Counted from the stretch's first letter, positions 8,981-19,852 are shown. The stretch: 64,000 nt of DNA from Lentisalinibacter sp964427415 (GCA_964427415.1 CAYRUH010000015.1:8076-72075); one strand, 5' to 3'. Program-made: numbers and translations. The notes: generated from the sequence alone by a model not told the origin.

Positions 8981-9481
8981 TCAGGCTCTGGCCCCGATGT
9001 CGAAGTCCTCCACGGTGAGGCGCCGGCCGCCGTCCTCGAAGGCCTGCCAGAGTTCGGCGAGGCGGCGTCCGTCCACCGGGTGGACGAGATCGGGGGCCAG
9101 TTCGGCCAGCGGCCCGAGCACGAAGTCGTACTTGAGGACGTCGTCCCGGGGCAGCGCCACGGGCGGGCCCTCGGTTACGAGATCGTCGTAGAGCAGCAGA
9201 TCCAGATCCAGCGTCCTCGGCCCGTAGCGCTTCCCGTTCCGCTCCCTCCCCGCCAGGCGGTGAATCTCCTCCAGCTCGTCGACCACCTGCTCCGGACGGC
9301 ATGCCGTGTCGAAGGCGGCGACCAGATTGAGGAAGTCCTCGCCGGCGAACCCCACCGGCGGGTTGCGATACACGGAGGAGACTTCGAGACCGCCGAAGCG
9401 CCGCTGCAGCTCTCCGCAGGCGAGCCGCAGGTTTTCCTCCGGCCGTATGTTGCTGCCGATGCCGACGAATACCCGGGCCAT
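8981..9481 (-). CDS. folK: 6-hydroxymethyl-7,8-dihydropterin pyrophosphokinase
   Basis: Transfers pyrophosphate from ATP to 6-hydroxymethyl-dihydropterin, the step before dihydropteroate synthase in folate synthesis. 166 residues from the ATG at 9481, which lies 1 nt after the folB stop; an in-frame start at 9502 would overlap folB. Motifs: VGIGSNIRPEENL, VSSVYRNPPVG and the signature RYGPRTLDLDLLLYDD with the two metal-binding aspartates. It is the last gene of a tsaD-folB-folK string. Confidence 0.96.
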   Translation of the reverse strand: MARVFVGIGSNIRPEENLRLACGELQRRFGGLEVSSVYRNPPVGFAGEDFLNLVAAFDTACRPEQVVDELEEIHRLAGRERNGKRYGPRTLDLDLLLYDDLVTEGPPVALPRDDVLKYDFVLGPLAELAPDLVHPVDGRRLAELWQAFEDGGRRLTVEDFDIGARA

Positions 9482-9482
9482 T

Positions 9483-9842
9483 TCAGTCGGGCCTCTTGCC
9501 ACGCTCGATACGCACGCCCACGTCCCGGGAGCCCCGGATCGCGCCGGGCTTGTTCACGGTCACCCGGACCCAGGGCACCTCGAATTCGCCCAACACGATC
9601 CCGGCGATACGCTCGGCCATGGTCTCGACGAGCTGGAATTCCGACTCCTCGACGAAGGCGATGAGCCGCTTCGCCACTCTCTTGTAATTGAGCGTGTCGT
9701 CGATGCTGTCCGTCGCCGCCGCCCTGGCGATGTCGGCGGCCATCTCCAGGTCGATGCTGACGGTCTGGCGGATGCGACGCTCCCAGTCCCAGATGCCCAC
9801 CACGGTGTCGATGCGCAGATCGCGCAGAAAGATGATATCCAT
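9483..9842 (-). CDS. folB: Dihydroneopterin aldolase
   Basis: Converts 7,8-dihydroneopterin to 6-hydroxymethyl-dihydropterin plus glycolaldehyde, directly before FolK. 119 residues, normal length. The N-terminal DIIFLRDLRIDTVVGIWDWER carries the active-site Glu, and VRVTVNKPGAI carries the catalytic Lys. It lies 11 bp after tsaD and 1 bp before folK on the same strand, so the three are probably one transcript. Confidence 0.96.
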   Translation of the reverse strand: MDIIFLRDLRIDTVVGIWDWERRIRQTVSIDLEMAADIARAAATDSIDDTLNYKRVAKRLIAFVEESEFQLVETMAERIAGIVLGEFEVPWVRVTVNKPGAIRGSRDVGVRIERGKRPD

Positions 9843-9853
9843 GAATCCTCCGC

Positions 9854-10882
9854 TCAGGCGGCCACTGCCGGCAGTTCCTCCAGCGACCAGCGTGCCCGCG
9901 CCAGAATGCGGGGCTCGTCACTGGAATGAGTCAGCCGGAGCGCACCGGCCAGCGCGATCATCGCGCCGTTGTCGGTGCAGAACACCGGCCGCGGGAAATA
10001 CACGCGGCCGCCGCGGGCGCTGACGTCTGCCACCAGCGATTCGCGCAGCCGTCGATTGGCGCCCACGCCGCCCGCCACCACCAGGCGACCACGCCCGGCG
10101 GCCTCGAGCGCCCGGCGGCATTTGATGACGAGAGTCTCCACGACCGCCGCCTCGAACGAGGCGGCCACGTCGGCGCGGGCGCGCTCGTCCCACGAGCCTG
10201 CCTCGCGCAACCGCCGGGCCTCGACCAGCACGGCCGTCTTCAGGCCCGAGAAGCTGAAATCCAGCCCCGGCCGCCGCGTGAGCGGACGGGGGAAACCGAA
10301 GGCTGCCGGATCCCCCCGCTCCGCCAGTGCAGCGAGCGCGGGACCTCCCGGATAGCCGAGCTCCAGCAGTTTGGCAGTCTTGTCGAATGCTTCCCCGGCC
10401 GCATCGTCCAGGGTGGTGCCGAGCACCGTATAGCGGCCGATCCCGGCCACGTCCACCAGCAGGGTATGGCCGCCGGAGACCAGCAGCGCGACGAAGGGGA
10501 ACTCCGGCGGCTCCGCCTCCAGCAGCGGCGCCAGCAGGTGGGCCTCCATGTGGTGAACGGGAACGGCGGGCAGGCCGGCCGCCGCGGCGTAGCTGGCGGC
10601 GAAGGTCGCCCCCACCATCAGCGCGCCGATGAGGCCGGGGCCGGCGGTGTAGGCGAGCCCGTCCAGATCGCTGGCTTCCATGCCCGCGTTGGCCATCACT
10701 TCCTGGACCAGCGGTACCAGGCGCCTGGAGTGGTCCCGGGAAGCCAGCTCCGGCACTACGCCGCCGTAGCGCGCATGCAGATCCACCTGGCTGTGCAGAC
10801 GGTGCTCCAGGAGTCCGGCCTCGGTGTCGTACAGGGCCACCCCGGTCTCGTCGCAGCTCGTTTCGATGCCCAGTACCAGCAT
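9854..10882 (-). CDS. tsaD: tRNA N6-adenosine threonylcarbamoyltransferase
   Basis: Catalytic subunit that transfers threonylcarbamoyl to A37 of ANN-decoding tRNAs, working with TsaB/TsaE. 342 residues from the ATG at 10882 (MLVLGIETSCDETGVALYD, the canonical N-terminus); the longer frame to 10927 is not conserved-looking. The metal-binding HHMEAHLLAP motif, VSGGHTLL, SFSGLKTAV and the C-terminal CTDNGAMIA are present. It is divergent from rpsU, the classical gammaproteobacterial arrangement, and heads the tsaD-folB-folK string. Confidence 0.97.
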   Translation of the reverse strand: MLVLGIETSCDETGVALYDTEAGLLEHRLHSQVDLHARYGGVVPELASRDHSRRLVPLVQEVMANAGMEASDLDGLAYTAGPGLIGALMVGATFAASYAAAAGLPAVPVHHMEAHLLAPLLEAEPPEFPFVALLVSGGHTLLVDVAGIGRYTVLGTTLDDAAGEAFDKTAKLLELGYPGGPALAALAERGDPAAFGFPRPLTRRPGLDFSFSGLKTAVLVEARRLREAGSWDERARADVAASFEAAVVETLVIKCRRALEAAGRGRLVVAGGVGANRRLRESLVADVSARGGRVYFPRPVFCTDNGAMIALAGALRLTHSSDEPRILARARWSLEELPAVAA

Positions 10883-10921
10883 AGCGGGCGGATAATACCC
10901 CAGGGAAAGGACAAAAGGCTT

Positions 10922-10950
10922 TTGCATTCGGCGGAAACCGACCGTAAACT
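10922..10950 (+). promoter_or_regulatory. Candidate sigma-70 promoter for rpsU operon
   Basis: TTGCAT (10922-10927), a 17-bp spacer, then TAAACT (10945-10950), located about 125 bp upstream of rpsU and just outside tsaD. Hexamers match consensus at four of six positions each with ideal spacing. Found by eye only. Confidence 0.5.
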
Positions 10951-10977
10951 TAGCGGTCTTTGTCCGCTGCGGCGGAT

Positions 10978-11013
10978 TTGTCCAACCAATTGTCCAACCA
11001 ATTGTCCAACAAT
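10978..11013. repeat. 12-bp tandem repeat, about 2.8 units (TTGTCCAACCAA)
   Basis: Two perfect units (10978-10989, 10990-11001) and a third partial one (11002-11013) lie in the tsaD-rpsU intergenic region, between the candidate promoter and rpsU. They would be in the rpsU leader RNA. The CAATTG centres make it partly self-complementary. Function unknown; it may be polymorphic by slippage. Confidence 0.8.
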
Positions 11014-11073
11014 GGGCGTCTGGCCAGCCTGATACCGTGCGGCCGGCTTGAGAGCAGACAGACCGGAAAACCT

Positions 11074-11289
11074 ATGCCGAGCGTAAAAGTCAGAGAGAAC
11101 GAATACTTCGACGCCGCCCTGCGGCGTTTCAAGCGTGCCTGCGAGAAGGCGGGCGTGCTGACGGAACTGCGCCGCCGCGAGTTCTACGAGAAGCCCACCC
11201 AGGAGCGCAAGCGCAAGAAAGCGGCCGCCGTGAAGCGCCACCTGAAGCGGATCTCCCGGGAGCAGAATCGCCGCAAGCGGCTGTACTGA
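11074..11289 (+). CDS. rpsU: 30S ribosomal protein S21
   Basis: 71-residue basic ribosomal protein needed for translation initiation on structured mRNAs. Begins MPSVKVRENEYFDAALRRFK, the canonical S21 start; an upstream in-frame ATG at 10960 would translate the 12-bp repeat and is rejected. First gene of the macromolecular synthesis operon (rpsU, yqeY, dnaG, rpoD). Confidence 0.98.
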   Translation: MPSVKVRENEYFDAALRRFKRACEKAGVLTELRRREFYEKPTQERKRKKAAAVKRHLKRISREQNRRKRLY

Positions 11290-11343
11290 GCGGCACCATC
11301 CTGCCGGTCATTGCGCTAGCCCTCTCACCAGCCATCCCCCATC

Positions 11344-11790
11344 ATGGACCTGAAAGACCGCATCACGGCCGACATGAAGGCGGCCATGAAGACGGGTGAC
11401 AAGGATCGCCTCGGGGTTATCCGCATGACGCTCGCCGCCGTGAAGCAGCGGGAAGTGGACGAGCGCAAGGAACTCACCGACGCCGACGTGCTCGCCGTCA
11501 TCGAGAAGATGGTCAAGCAGCGCCGGGAGTCGGTCACCCAGTACGAGGCCGGCGGCCGCACGGACCTCGCCGGGAAGGAGCAATTCGAGATCGGCGTGCT
11601 GTCGGAGTATCTGCCCGAGCCGCTTTCGGAGGACGACCTTGCGGCACTCATCGACGCCGCCATCGCCGCGACCGGTGCCGAGTCGCTGCGTGACATGGGC
11701 AAGGTCATGGCCCGGATCAAAGACCAAGCGCAGGGCCGGGCCGACATGGGCGCCGTGAGCGCGCAGGTCAAGGCGAGGCTTGCAGGCTGA
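11344..11790 (+). CDS. GatB/YqeY domain-containing protein
   Basis: 148-residue helical protein of the YqeY family, related to the tail domain of the GatB subunit of tRNA amidotransferase. Typical N-terminus DLKDRITADMKAAMKTGDK with LGVIRMTLAAVKQREVDE, and a C-terminal DMGKVMARIKDQAQGRADMG. A role in tRNA-dependent amidation or tRNA binding is inferred from homology only. It sits between rpsU and dnaG, as in many Gammaproteobacteria and Betaproteobacteria. Confidence 0.93.
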   Translation: MDLKDRITADMKAAMKTGDKDRLGVIRMTLAAVKQREVDERKELTDADVLAVIEKMVKQRRESVTQYEAGGRTDLAGKEQFEIGVLSEYLPEPLSEDDLAALIDAAIAATGAESLRDMGKVMARIKDQAQGRADMGAVSAQVKARLAG

Positions 11791-11878
11791 CCTGACCACC
11801 CGGTCTGCGCCATTCGCGTCCGTGCCGCCCGCCGGCTATCCTGTGCCTCGCACGCCGGTAGCTGCCGGTGAGGGCAAT

Positions 11879-13657
11879 ATGAGCGGCCGCATCCCCCAGG
11901 AATTTATCGACGACCTGATCGCCCGCGCGGACATCGCCGAGGTGCTGGGCACCCGCATCCAGCTGAAGAAGGCCGGCCGGGAGTACAAGGCGCTGTGCCC
12001 GTTCCACGGCGAGAAGACGCCGTCTTTCACGGTCAGCCCGGACAAGGGCTTCTACCACTGCTTCGGCTGCGGCGCGCACGGCACCGCCATCGGCTTCCTG
12101 ATGGAGCACGACCACCTCGGTTTCGTGGAGGCCATCGAGGAGCTGGCGGGACTGATGGGACTGGAGGTGCCGCGGGAGGCGGAGTCCCGGCCCACGCGCA
12201 AGCTGGACCGACTGCTCGAGCTGACCGCCGCCGTCGAGCAATGCTACGTCGACTGCCTGCGCGACAGCGACGAGGCGGTGGCTTACCTGAAGCAGCGCGG
12301 CATCGACGGCACCACGGCCAGGGCCTACCGTATCGGCTTCGCCCCGGCGGGCTGGGACCACGTGCTGAAGCGCTTCGGCACAGACGACGAAGCCGTCGAG
12401 CGGCTGCACGCCGCCGGCCTGGTGATCCGGCGCGATAACGGCGGCTACTATGACCGCTTTCGCCATCGGGTCATGTTCCCCATCCGCGATTCGCGGGGAC
12501 GCACCATCGGCTTCGGCGGGCGGGTGCTCGGTGACGAGGAGCCCAAATATCTGAACTCCCCCGAGACGGTGCTGTTCCACAAGGGCCGGGAACTCTACGG
12601 CCTCTACGAGGCGAAGAAGCGCCTGCGGGATATCCGACGCCTGGTGGTGGTGGAGGGCTACATGGACGTGATCGCCCTCGCCCGCCACGGCATCGGCTAT
12701 GCCGTCGCCACGCTCGGCACGGCCACCACCGCCGACCACCTCTCACGGATGTTCCGGTTGACCGAGGCCGTCTGTTTCTGCTTCGACGGCGACCGCGCCG
12801 GCCGCGCGGCCGCCTGGCGCGCTCTCGAGAACGCATTGCCCCAGGTGCGCGAAGGCCGCCAGATCTACTTCGCCTTCCTGCCCGAGGGCGAGGACCCGGA
12901 TTCCCTCGTCTGCGAGCGCGGCGCCGACGCGTTCGAGGCGATACTGGGCCAGGGACTGCCGTTGTCGGACTTCCTGGTCGAGGAGCTGGCCGGGCAGGTC
13001 GATCTCGGCTCCGTGGACGGCCGGGCGCGGCTGGCCGAGCTCGCGCGTCCCCTGGTGGCGAAGATCCCGGTCGGCATCTACCGGGAACTGCTGCTCGAGC
13101 GGCTCGGCGAAACGGTGGGCCTGTCGGGACAGCGACTGGCGGGCATGATGGACGCTCCGGAGGAGAAGCCGGCCGCGCTGCGGCGAACCGCCCGGCCGCG
13201 GATGCAAGCCGGCCGACCCACCCTGGTGCGCCGCGCCATCACGCTGCTGCTGCACGACCCGTCTACGGCCTCGGCGGTGGATGTGGAACGGCTGACCGGG
13301 CTCAACCGCCCCGGCGCCGATCTGTTGGTGGAACTCCTTGAAACGCTGCAGGCCGAACCTCATATCACTACCGCAGTTATCCTGGAACGCTGGCGGCACC
13401 GACCTCACGGCGAGCATCTGGCGGCGCTGGCCGCCGCCGAGACACCCGGTCACGCGGACTTCGACGCGGCAGCCGAACTGGAGGGCTGTGTCCGCCAGCT
13501 GGTCCAGGCCGCCCGGCACGACCGAGTGGAACTCCTGCGGGAAAAGGGCCGTAGTGGCGAGCTCTCGGCCGAAGAGCGGGAAGAGCTGCGCCAGTTGCTT
13601 TCCCGACCGGCGCATCCGGCCTCCGATGATGGAAATATCACGGAAAATTCAGTATAG
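11879..13657 (+). CDS. dnaG: DNA primase
   Basis: Synthesises RNA primers for Okazaki fragments and replication restart. 592 residues from the ATG at 11879 (MSGRIPQEFIDDLIARADI); an earlier start at 11780 would overlap yqeY and add an unrelated 33 residues. Domains: N-terminal CHC2 zinc ribbon (CPFHGEKTPSF...YHCFGCGAHG), TOPRIM core with VVEGYMDVIAL and the DGDRAGRAA motif, and a C-terminal DnaB-interacting helical region. Its last codons overlap a probable rpoD promoter. Confidence 0.97.
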   Translation: MSGRIPQEFIDDLIARADIAEVLGTRIQLKKAGREYKALCPFHGEKTPSFTVSPDKGFYHCFGCGAHGTAIGFLMEHDHLGFVEAIEELAGLMGLEVPREAESRPTRKLDRLLELTAAVEQCYVDCLRDSDEAVAYLKQRGIDGTTARAYRIGFAPAGWDHVLKRFGTDDEAVERLHAAGLVIRRDNGGYYDRFRHRVMFPIRDSRGRTIGFGGRVLGDEEPKYLNSPETVLFHKGRELYGLYEAKKRLRDIRRLVVVEGYMDVIALARHGIGYAVATLGTATTADHLSRMFRLTEAVCFCFDGDRAGRAAAWRALENALPQVREGRQIYFAFLPEGEDPDSLVCERGADAFEAILGQGLPLSDFLVEELAGQVDLGSVDGRARLAELARPLVAKIPVGIYRELLLERLGETVGLSGQRLAGMMDAPEEKPAALRRTARPRMQAGRPTLVRRAITLLLHDPSTASAVDVERLTGLNRPGADLLVELLETLQAEPHITTAVILERWRHRPHGEHLAALAAAETPGHADFDAAAELEGCVRQLVQAARHDRVELLREKGRSGELSAEEREELRQLLSRPAHPASDDGNITENSV

Positions 13658-13658
13658 T
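13630..13658 (+). promoter_or_regulatory. Candidate rpoD promoter inside the end of dnaG
   Basis: TGGAAA (13630-13635), 17-bp spacer, TATAGT (13653-13658, five of six consensus bases). The -10 box overlaps the dnaG stop codon and lies 37 bp upstream of the rpoD GTG. A separate rpoD promoter at the end of dnaG parallels the internal promoters known in the E. coli operon, but this one is judged by eye. Confidence 0.5.
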
Positions 13659-13695
13659 TAGCGGTTTGCCCAACCCACGCACAGAGGTTCTGTTT

Positions 13696-15513
<1,818 letters not shown>

Positions 15514-15539
15514 TCCGGCGCCGCCAGCGATCGGAACCA

Positions 15540-15573
15540 GGGCGGCATCCGCGCGGATGCCGCCCTTTTTTTT
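15540..15573 (+). terminator. Rho-independent terminator of the rpsU-rpoD operon
   Basis: Perfect 11-bp GC-rich stem (15540-15550 with 15555-15565, GCGC loop) followed directly by eight Ts (15566-15573), 26 bp after rpoD. Confidence 0.93.
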
Positions 15574-15619
15574 GATCGAAGGTTCTCACGGGCGCCGCGA
15601 AACGCCCCGGGGCCATCGG

Positions 15620-16540
15620 CTACCAGCGGAACTCCGCCACCAGCGGATAGTGATCGGAGCCGAGGTCGGGGCCGCTCCGCACCCGCACCGGCACCAGCCC
15701 GCCCCGGTAGACGCAGTGGTCGATGGGGATCCAGACCGGCAGCCAGCCGGCCGGGAAGGTGGCCGGGTAGCCCTGCCCGGCCGCGGCATTGGCCACGCCC
15801 GCCCGTGCCGTAAAGGCGCGGAAGCTCGGCGAGAACGGCGTGTCGTTGAAATCCCCGCAGACCAGCGTTGCGCCTTGCGCTTCCCGGACCAGCGCCGCCA
15901 CGGCGGCGAGCTGGGCGTTGCGCTCGGCCGCGTGGCCTGCCGAAATGGGCGAGCGGGGATGGACACCCAGCACCCGCAGTCGCCGGCCGTCCGTATCCAG
16001 CACCGCATCCAGGACCGGGCTGTCGATGCCGGCAGGGTGGATCACCCGGCCCGAGGCGATCGGATGGCGGCTCAGCAGGGCGATGCCCCAGGCGCCTTCC
16101 CGGGCCGCTTCCAGGCGATGGGGATAGACCTCGGCCAGCGACGCGAGGCGTCGCGCGGCGGCCGGGGTGTACTCGGGCAGCACGACGACGTCGGCCCGCA
16201 GTTGACCGAGCCAGGCCTCGGCCGCACCGAGGTCCGGATTGCGCCAGTCAAGGTTCAGGACCACCGCCGTGAAGTCAGTGGGAGAAGCTTCTGCCGCAGC
16301 GACGCGGGGCAACTGCTCCCGGGCCTGGAAGACGCAGACTGCCATGACCAGCGCAAAGACCAGCGCCGCCACCCGCTCACGGGCCGCCAGCGCCACAGCC
16401 AGGAGCAGCAGGCCGCCGACGGCGATCTGCAGCGGGAAGTGCACCGGCAGGCCGAACACCCACCAGAGCGGCTCGGCGAGGGGCAGCACAAGCAGCGCCA
16501 CGCTGCCTGCCGCCGCCGCTCTCAGCACGCCTCTAACCAT
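15620..16540 (-). CDS. Endonuclease/exonuclease/phosphatase family protein, membrane-anchored
   Basis: 306 residues. The first ~90 are hydrophobic (about three membrane helices), followed by an EEP (DNase I-like) domain with NLDWRNPD, DVVVLPEYTP, ALLSRHPI, the catalytic CGDFNDTPFS and the terminal SDHYPL. Proteins of this layout are metal-dependent phosphodiesterases or phosphatases whose substrates are mostly unknown. The C-terminal catalytic His/Asp pair is intact. It ends 46 bp from the rpoD terminator, convergently. Confidence 0.88.
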   Translation of the reverse strand: MVRGVLRAAAAGSVALLVLPLAEPLWWVFGLPVHFPLQIAVGGLLLLAVALAARERVAALVFALVMAVCVFQAREQLPRVAAAEASPTDFTAVVLNLDWRNPDLGAAEAWLGQLRADVVVLPEYTPAAARRLASLAEVYPHRLEAAREGAWGIALLSRHPIASGRVIHPAGIDSPVLDAVLDTDGRRLRVLGVHPRSPISAGHAAERNAQLAAVAALVREAQGATLVCGDFNDTPFSPSFRAFTARAGVANAAAGQGYPATFPAGWLPVWIPIDHCVYRGGLVPVRVRSGPDLGSDHYPLVAEFRW

Positions 16541-16561
16541 GCCGCCGGCTCATCGGTCGCC

Positions 16562-16918
16562 TCAATGCCTGGAGGTGCCGGCATCGGTCTCGCCCTCGGT
16601 GATCAACTCGTCGAAGCGCCGGATCAGCGACAGCAACTGACCGGTATCCCGCGGATCCTCGCGCAGGCACTCCTCGGCGTAGGCGTGGATGCCGCTCTCC
16701 GACGGCATCCCGGCACCGTCGGCAGCCAGTATTCGCTGCATGCGGGGCAGGAACAGCCATTGCAGCCACTGGTGGAACCGGAGTGTATCGAAACAGAAAG
16801 GCTGGTCGCTGCCCAGACGAGTGAGCGCCGGACGCTCTTCCTCCCAGAGTTCGATGCGCTTCATCTCCGCCTCGATCCCGTCGACGATTTCAGCCACTGC
16901 CTGCTGGAATCCGTCCAT
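16562..16918 (-). CDS. YqcC family protein (DUF446)
   Basis: 118 residues from the ATG at 16918 (MDGFQQAVAEIVDGIEAEMK); an upstream ATG at 16981 gives a poor N-terminus. FCFDTLRFHQWLQWLFLPRM is the hallmark of the YqcC family, a small helical protein of unknown function found mainly in Gammaproteobacteria. It lies 21 bp before the EEP-domain gene on the same strand. Confidence 0.87.
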   Translation of the reverse strand: MDGFQQAVAEIVDGIEAEMKRIELWEEERPALTRLGSDQPFCFDTLRFHQWLQWLFLPRMQRILAADGAGMPSESGIHAYAEECLREDPRDTGQLLSLIRRFDELITEGETDAGTSRH

Positions 16919-16999
16919 CTTTCCATTCTGGCATAACGGCAAGGCGTCGACGTGGCAGCGGTTCGCAGAACCGCTGGGCACGGGCTGGCAGTGGCCTTG

Positions 17000-17028
17000 A
17001 TGACGAGACCGGACTTGGTGGCTATACT
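17000..17028 (+). promoter_or_regulatory. Promoter of tRNA-Ile2, with GC-rich discriminator
   Basis: ATGACG (17000-17005), 17-bp spacer, TATACT (17023-17028). The bases between the -10 box and the mature tRNA (17029-17040) are almost all G/C. A GC-rich discriminator is the known feature of stringently controlled stable-RNA promoters. Confidence 0.65.
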
Positions 17029-17040
17029 GGCCCGCCCGAC

Positions 17041-17117
<77 letters not shown>

Positions 17118-17142
17118 TCCATCCTCCCACGGCTGCCTGCCG

Positions 17143-18408
17143 TCAGCCGGTCGCCGGCCAGAGTAAGACCAGCGCCGTACCGAACAGGATCGACACACCC
17201 ATCGTCGCCAGGGCATAGGCGGCCAGCCGCCGACCGCCGAGCACCGCCGCCGCGGCGATCTTGAATGCCAGGTTGGACAGGGTCGCGATCAGGATCGCCC
17301 GCCACGCTGCGTCGCCGGACAGCCGGCCCTGGGAGAACAGCTCCGCCGTCGACAGCGTCAGGGCATCCACGTCGGTCAGGCCGGAGATCACGGCAACGCC
17401 GTAGATCGCGCTGTCCTGGCCGAACTCCTCGCGCACGGCCGTCACCAGCAGCAGGATGACGGCATACAGCACCCCGAATACAATGGCGGTGCGCATCTGG
17501 GCCGGGTTCTCGAGGTTCGGCGGCTGCATTTCGCTCGAGTCGATCAGCAGCAGCAAAGCGACGCAGAGTACGATCATGAAAGCCATCATCGCGGCCAGCG
17601 GCAGCGCGCCCTGCAGCAGGAGATCCGGCGCGACCGCCCCCAGTTCGATGCCCACGCGCACGTAGACGATGGTGGAGGCGATCAGCACCACCAGCGCGGC
17701 GGCGGGGGCGGCGGCCGGGTTGCCGGCACATTGGCGGGCATAGCTCACCGTCGTTGCCGTGCTCGAGACCAGGCCGCCGAGCACCCCGCCGGCCAGGGAA
17801 CCGGCACGGACGCCGAGGACCCGATAGGCCAGATAGGCGGCCAGGCTGATGCCGACGATGAGCGTGACCATCAACCAGAGCGTGAACGGGTTGAGCACGT
17901 CGTAAGGGCCAACGGTCTGGTTGGGCACCACCGGCAGTATTACCAGCGCGACGAGCACAAACTGGATCATGGCGGCGAATTCCCGTTCGCCGATGGCGCC
18001 GATCAGCCCGTGCAGCTTGGCCTTCCACTGCAGCAGCACGGCGGCCACCCCGGCCAGCGCCACTGCCGGCGCCTGGATGCCGCTGGTCAACATCGCGCCC
18101 ACGCCGAACATGAGCAGGCCGGCGATCTCGGTCGTCAGACCGACATAGCCCGCACTGCTATCCTGCCCGCGCACGCGGAGTACATTGGCGAGGACGAACA
18201 GGGTGGTGATGCCGAGCAGGCCGGCGGCGATCATCCAGCCGCCGTAGTCCTTGGCCAGAATCCCGCAGACGGCACCCAACAGGGTGATGAGCGCGAAGGT
18301 GCGCACGCCGGCGATGCGGCGGTGTTCCTCGTCGCGCTCGCGCTGGCTGCCGACCAGCAGACCCAGACCGAGCGCGATAGCCAGCGGTTCGAAAATACCG
18401 AAATCCAT
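17143..18408 (-). CDS. MgtC/SapB and DUF4010 membrane protein
   Basis: 421 residues from ATG 18408 (MDFGIFEPLAIALGLGLLVG). The N-terminal ~140 residues are an MgtC/SapB domain (GLGLLVGSQRERDEE, RTFALITLLGAVCG). The remainder is DUF4010 (COG3174), with about 11-12 membrane segments in all. Members are poorly characterised inner-membrane proteins; transport is only an inference. An upstream ATG at 18474 adds a non-conserved basic stretch. It follows the SLC13 gene by 73 bp in the same direction. Confidence 0.88.
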   Translation of the reverse strand: MDFGIFEPLAIALGLGLLVGSQRERDEEHRRIAGVRTFALITLLGAVCGILAKDYGGWMIAAGLLGITTLFVLANVLRVRGQDSSAGYVGLTTEIAGLLMFGVGAMLTSGIQAPAVALAGVAAVLLQWKAKLHGLIGAIGEREFAAMIQFVLVALVILPVVPNQTVGPYDVLNPFTLWLMVTLIVGISLAAYLAYRVLGVRAGSLAGGVLGGLVSSTATTVSYARQCAGNPAAAPAAALVVLIASTIVYVRVGIELGAVAPDLLLQGALPLAAMMAFMIVLCVALLLLIDSSEMQPPNLENPAQMRTAIVFGVLYAVILLLVTAVREEFGQDSAIYGVAVISGLTDVDALTLSTAELFSQGRLSGDAAWRAILIATLSNLAFKIAAAAVLGGRRLAAYALATMGVSILFGTALVLLWPATG

Positions 18409-18481
18409 GAATCTATCGCCTGTCTGCCGTGTTCGAGAGTAACCCAGGCTCCCGGCGGCGGCGAGCCGGGACATGCCGCAG

Positions 18482-19852
18482 TCAGGTGAAAAGCAGGTAG
18501 CAGCCGCCGGTGATGACCCCGGCGCCGATCAGATTCAGCGCCAGGCCCTCCCGGGCCATCTGCTTCACCGTCAACTCGCCGGAGCTGAAGATCACCGCGT
18601 TCGGGCCGGTGGCCACGGGCAGCATGAAGGCAAAACTGGCGCTCATCGCCGCCGGCACCATGATCAGCCGATGGTCCAGACCGGCGCTGGTAGCTGCCGC
18701 CGCGAGGATCGGCATCAGCAGGGTCGTGGTCGCCGTATTGCTGGTGACCTCGGTGAGGAAAGTCACCGTCAGGCAGGTCAGCAGGATCATGACCAGCACC
18801 GGCAACACGTCGAGGGCGGCGACCATCTCGCCCAGCGAGGTGCTGAGCCCGGAGCTCACGAAGGCCCTGGCGATGGTGATACCGGCGCCGAACAGGATCA
18901 GGATGTCCCAGGGGATGCGTACGGCCGTGTCCCAGTCCAGCAGGCGCCCGCCGCGGCCGTTCGGCACCAGGAACATTACCACGACCGCGAGCAGCGCCAC
19001 GCTGGCGTCGTTGGCGCCCGGCAGGCCCAGCCAGGCGCTCCAGCCGCCGAAGGGTTCGCGCCGGGTCATCCACAGCACCGCGGTGACGGCGAACACGGCC
19101 AGCGTGCGCACCTCCTCGCTGCGCCAGGCCGCCACCGGCGGCATCTCGATGGCACTGGCATGGGACAGGCCCCGGGTAAGCCACAGGGCCGTCAGCGGGA
19201 TCATGACCGCCACCACCGGCAGCGCCCAGGACATCCAGCCGAAGAAGGTCACCTCCTGGTCCGTGTTCTGCCGGAAGACCTCCATGAAAATCAGGTTGGG
19301 CGGTGTGCCGATGGGCGTGCCGACGCCACCCACGCTGGCCGCATAGGCTACGCCCAGCAGCAGGCTCACCTTCAACCGGTTGTCCTCGACCCGCTCCAGC
19401 ACGGCGAGCACGATTGGCAGCAGCATCAGCGTGGTCGCCGTGTTGGAGATCCACATGCTGAGGAAGGCAGCTGCCGCCATGAAGCCGAACACGAGGTGAC
19501 GGCCGCTGCGCCCGCCGAAGGCGCTCACCATACCGAACGCGATACGCCGGTGGGCGCCGCTCCTCGCCATGGCCGTGGACAGGATGAACCCGCCCAGCAG
19601 CAGCAGGATCAGCGGGTTGCCGTAGGCTTCGCCGACCTGGGAAGGCGTCAGCACGCCGACCAGGGGGAAGACCGCGATGGGCACCAGGGAGGTGGCCGGG
19701 ATGGGGATCGGCTCGAAAATCCACCATACGGCACAGAGCGTCGTTACGGCGGCGGTCCAGGCGACTTCGACGGAGGCGCCGCGCGCCTGCAGCAGGAGGA
19801 AGACGGCGAGGGCGGCCAGCGGCCCGGCGTACAGCGCGATCCGGCGCACCAT
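18482..19852 (-). CDS. SLC13/DASS family anion permease
   Basis: 456-residue polytopic protein of the divalent anion:Na+ symporter family. The two Ser-Asn-Thr motifs that mark the symmetric binding-site hairpins are present: ISNTATTLMLLP in the first half and TSNTATTTLLMPIL in the second. FEPIPIPATSLVPI near the N-terminus is also typical. Likely substrates are dicarboxylates or sulfate; the sequence alone does not decide. Confidence 0.9.
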   Translation of the reverse strand: MVRRIALYAGPLAALAVFLLLQARGASVEVAWTAAVTTLCAVWWIFEPIPIPATSLVPIAVFPLVGVLTPSQVGEAYGNPLILLLLGGFILSTAMARSGAHRRIAFGMVSAFGGRSGRHLVFGFMAAAAFLSMWISNTATTLMLLPIVLAVLERVEDNRLKVSLLLGVAYAASVGGVGTPIGTPPNLIFMEVFRQNTDQEVTFFGWMSWALPVVAVMIPLTALWLTRGLSHASAIEMPPVAAWRSEEVRTLAVFAVTAVLWMTRREPFGGWSAWLGLPGANDASVALLAVVVMFLVPNGRGGRLLDWDTAVRIPWDILILFGAGITIARAFVSSGLSTSLGEMVAALDVLPVLVMILLTCLTVTFLTEVTSNTATTTLLMPILAAAATSAGLDHRLIMVPAAMSASFAFMLPVATGPNAVIFSSGELTVKQMAREGLALNLIGAGVITGGCYLLFT

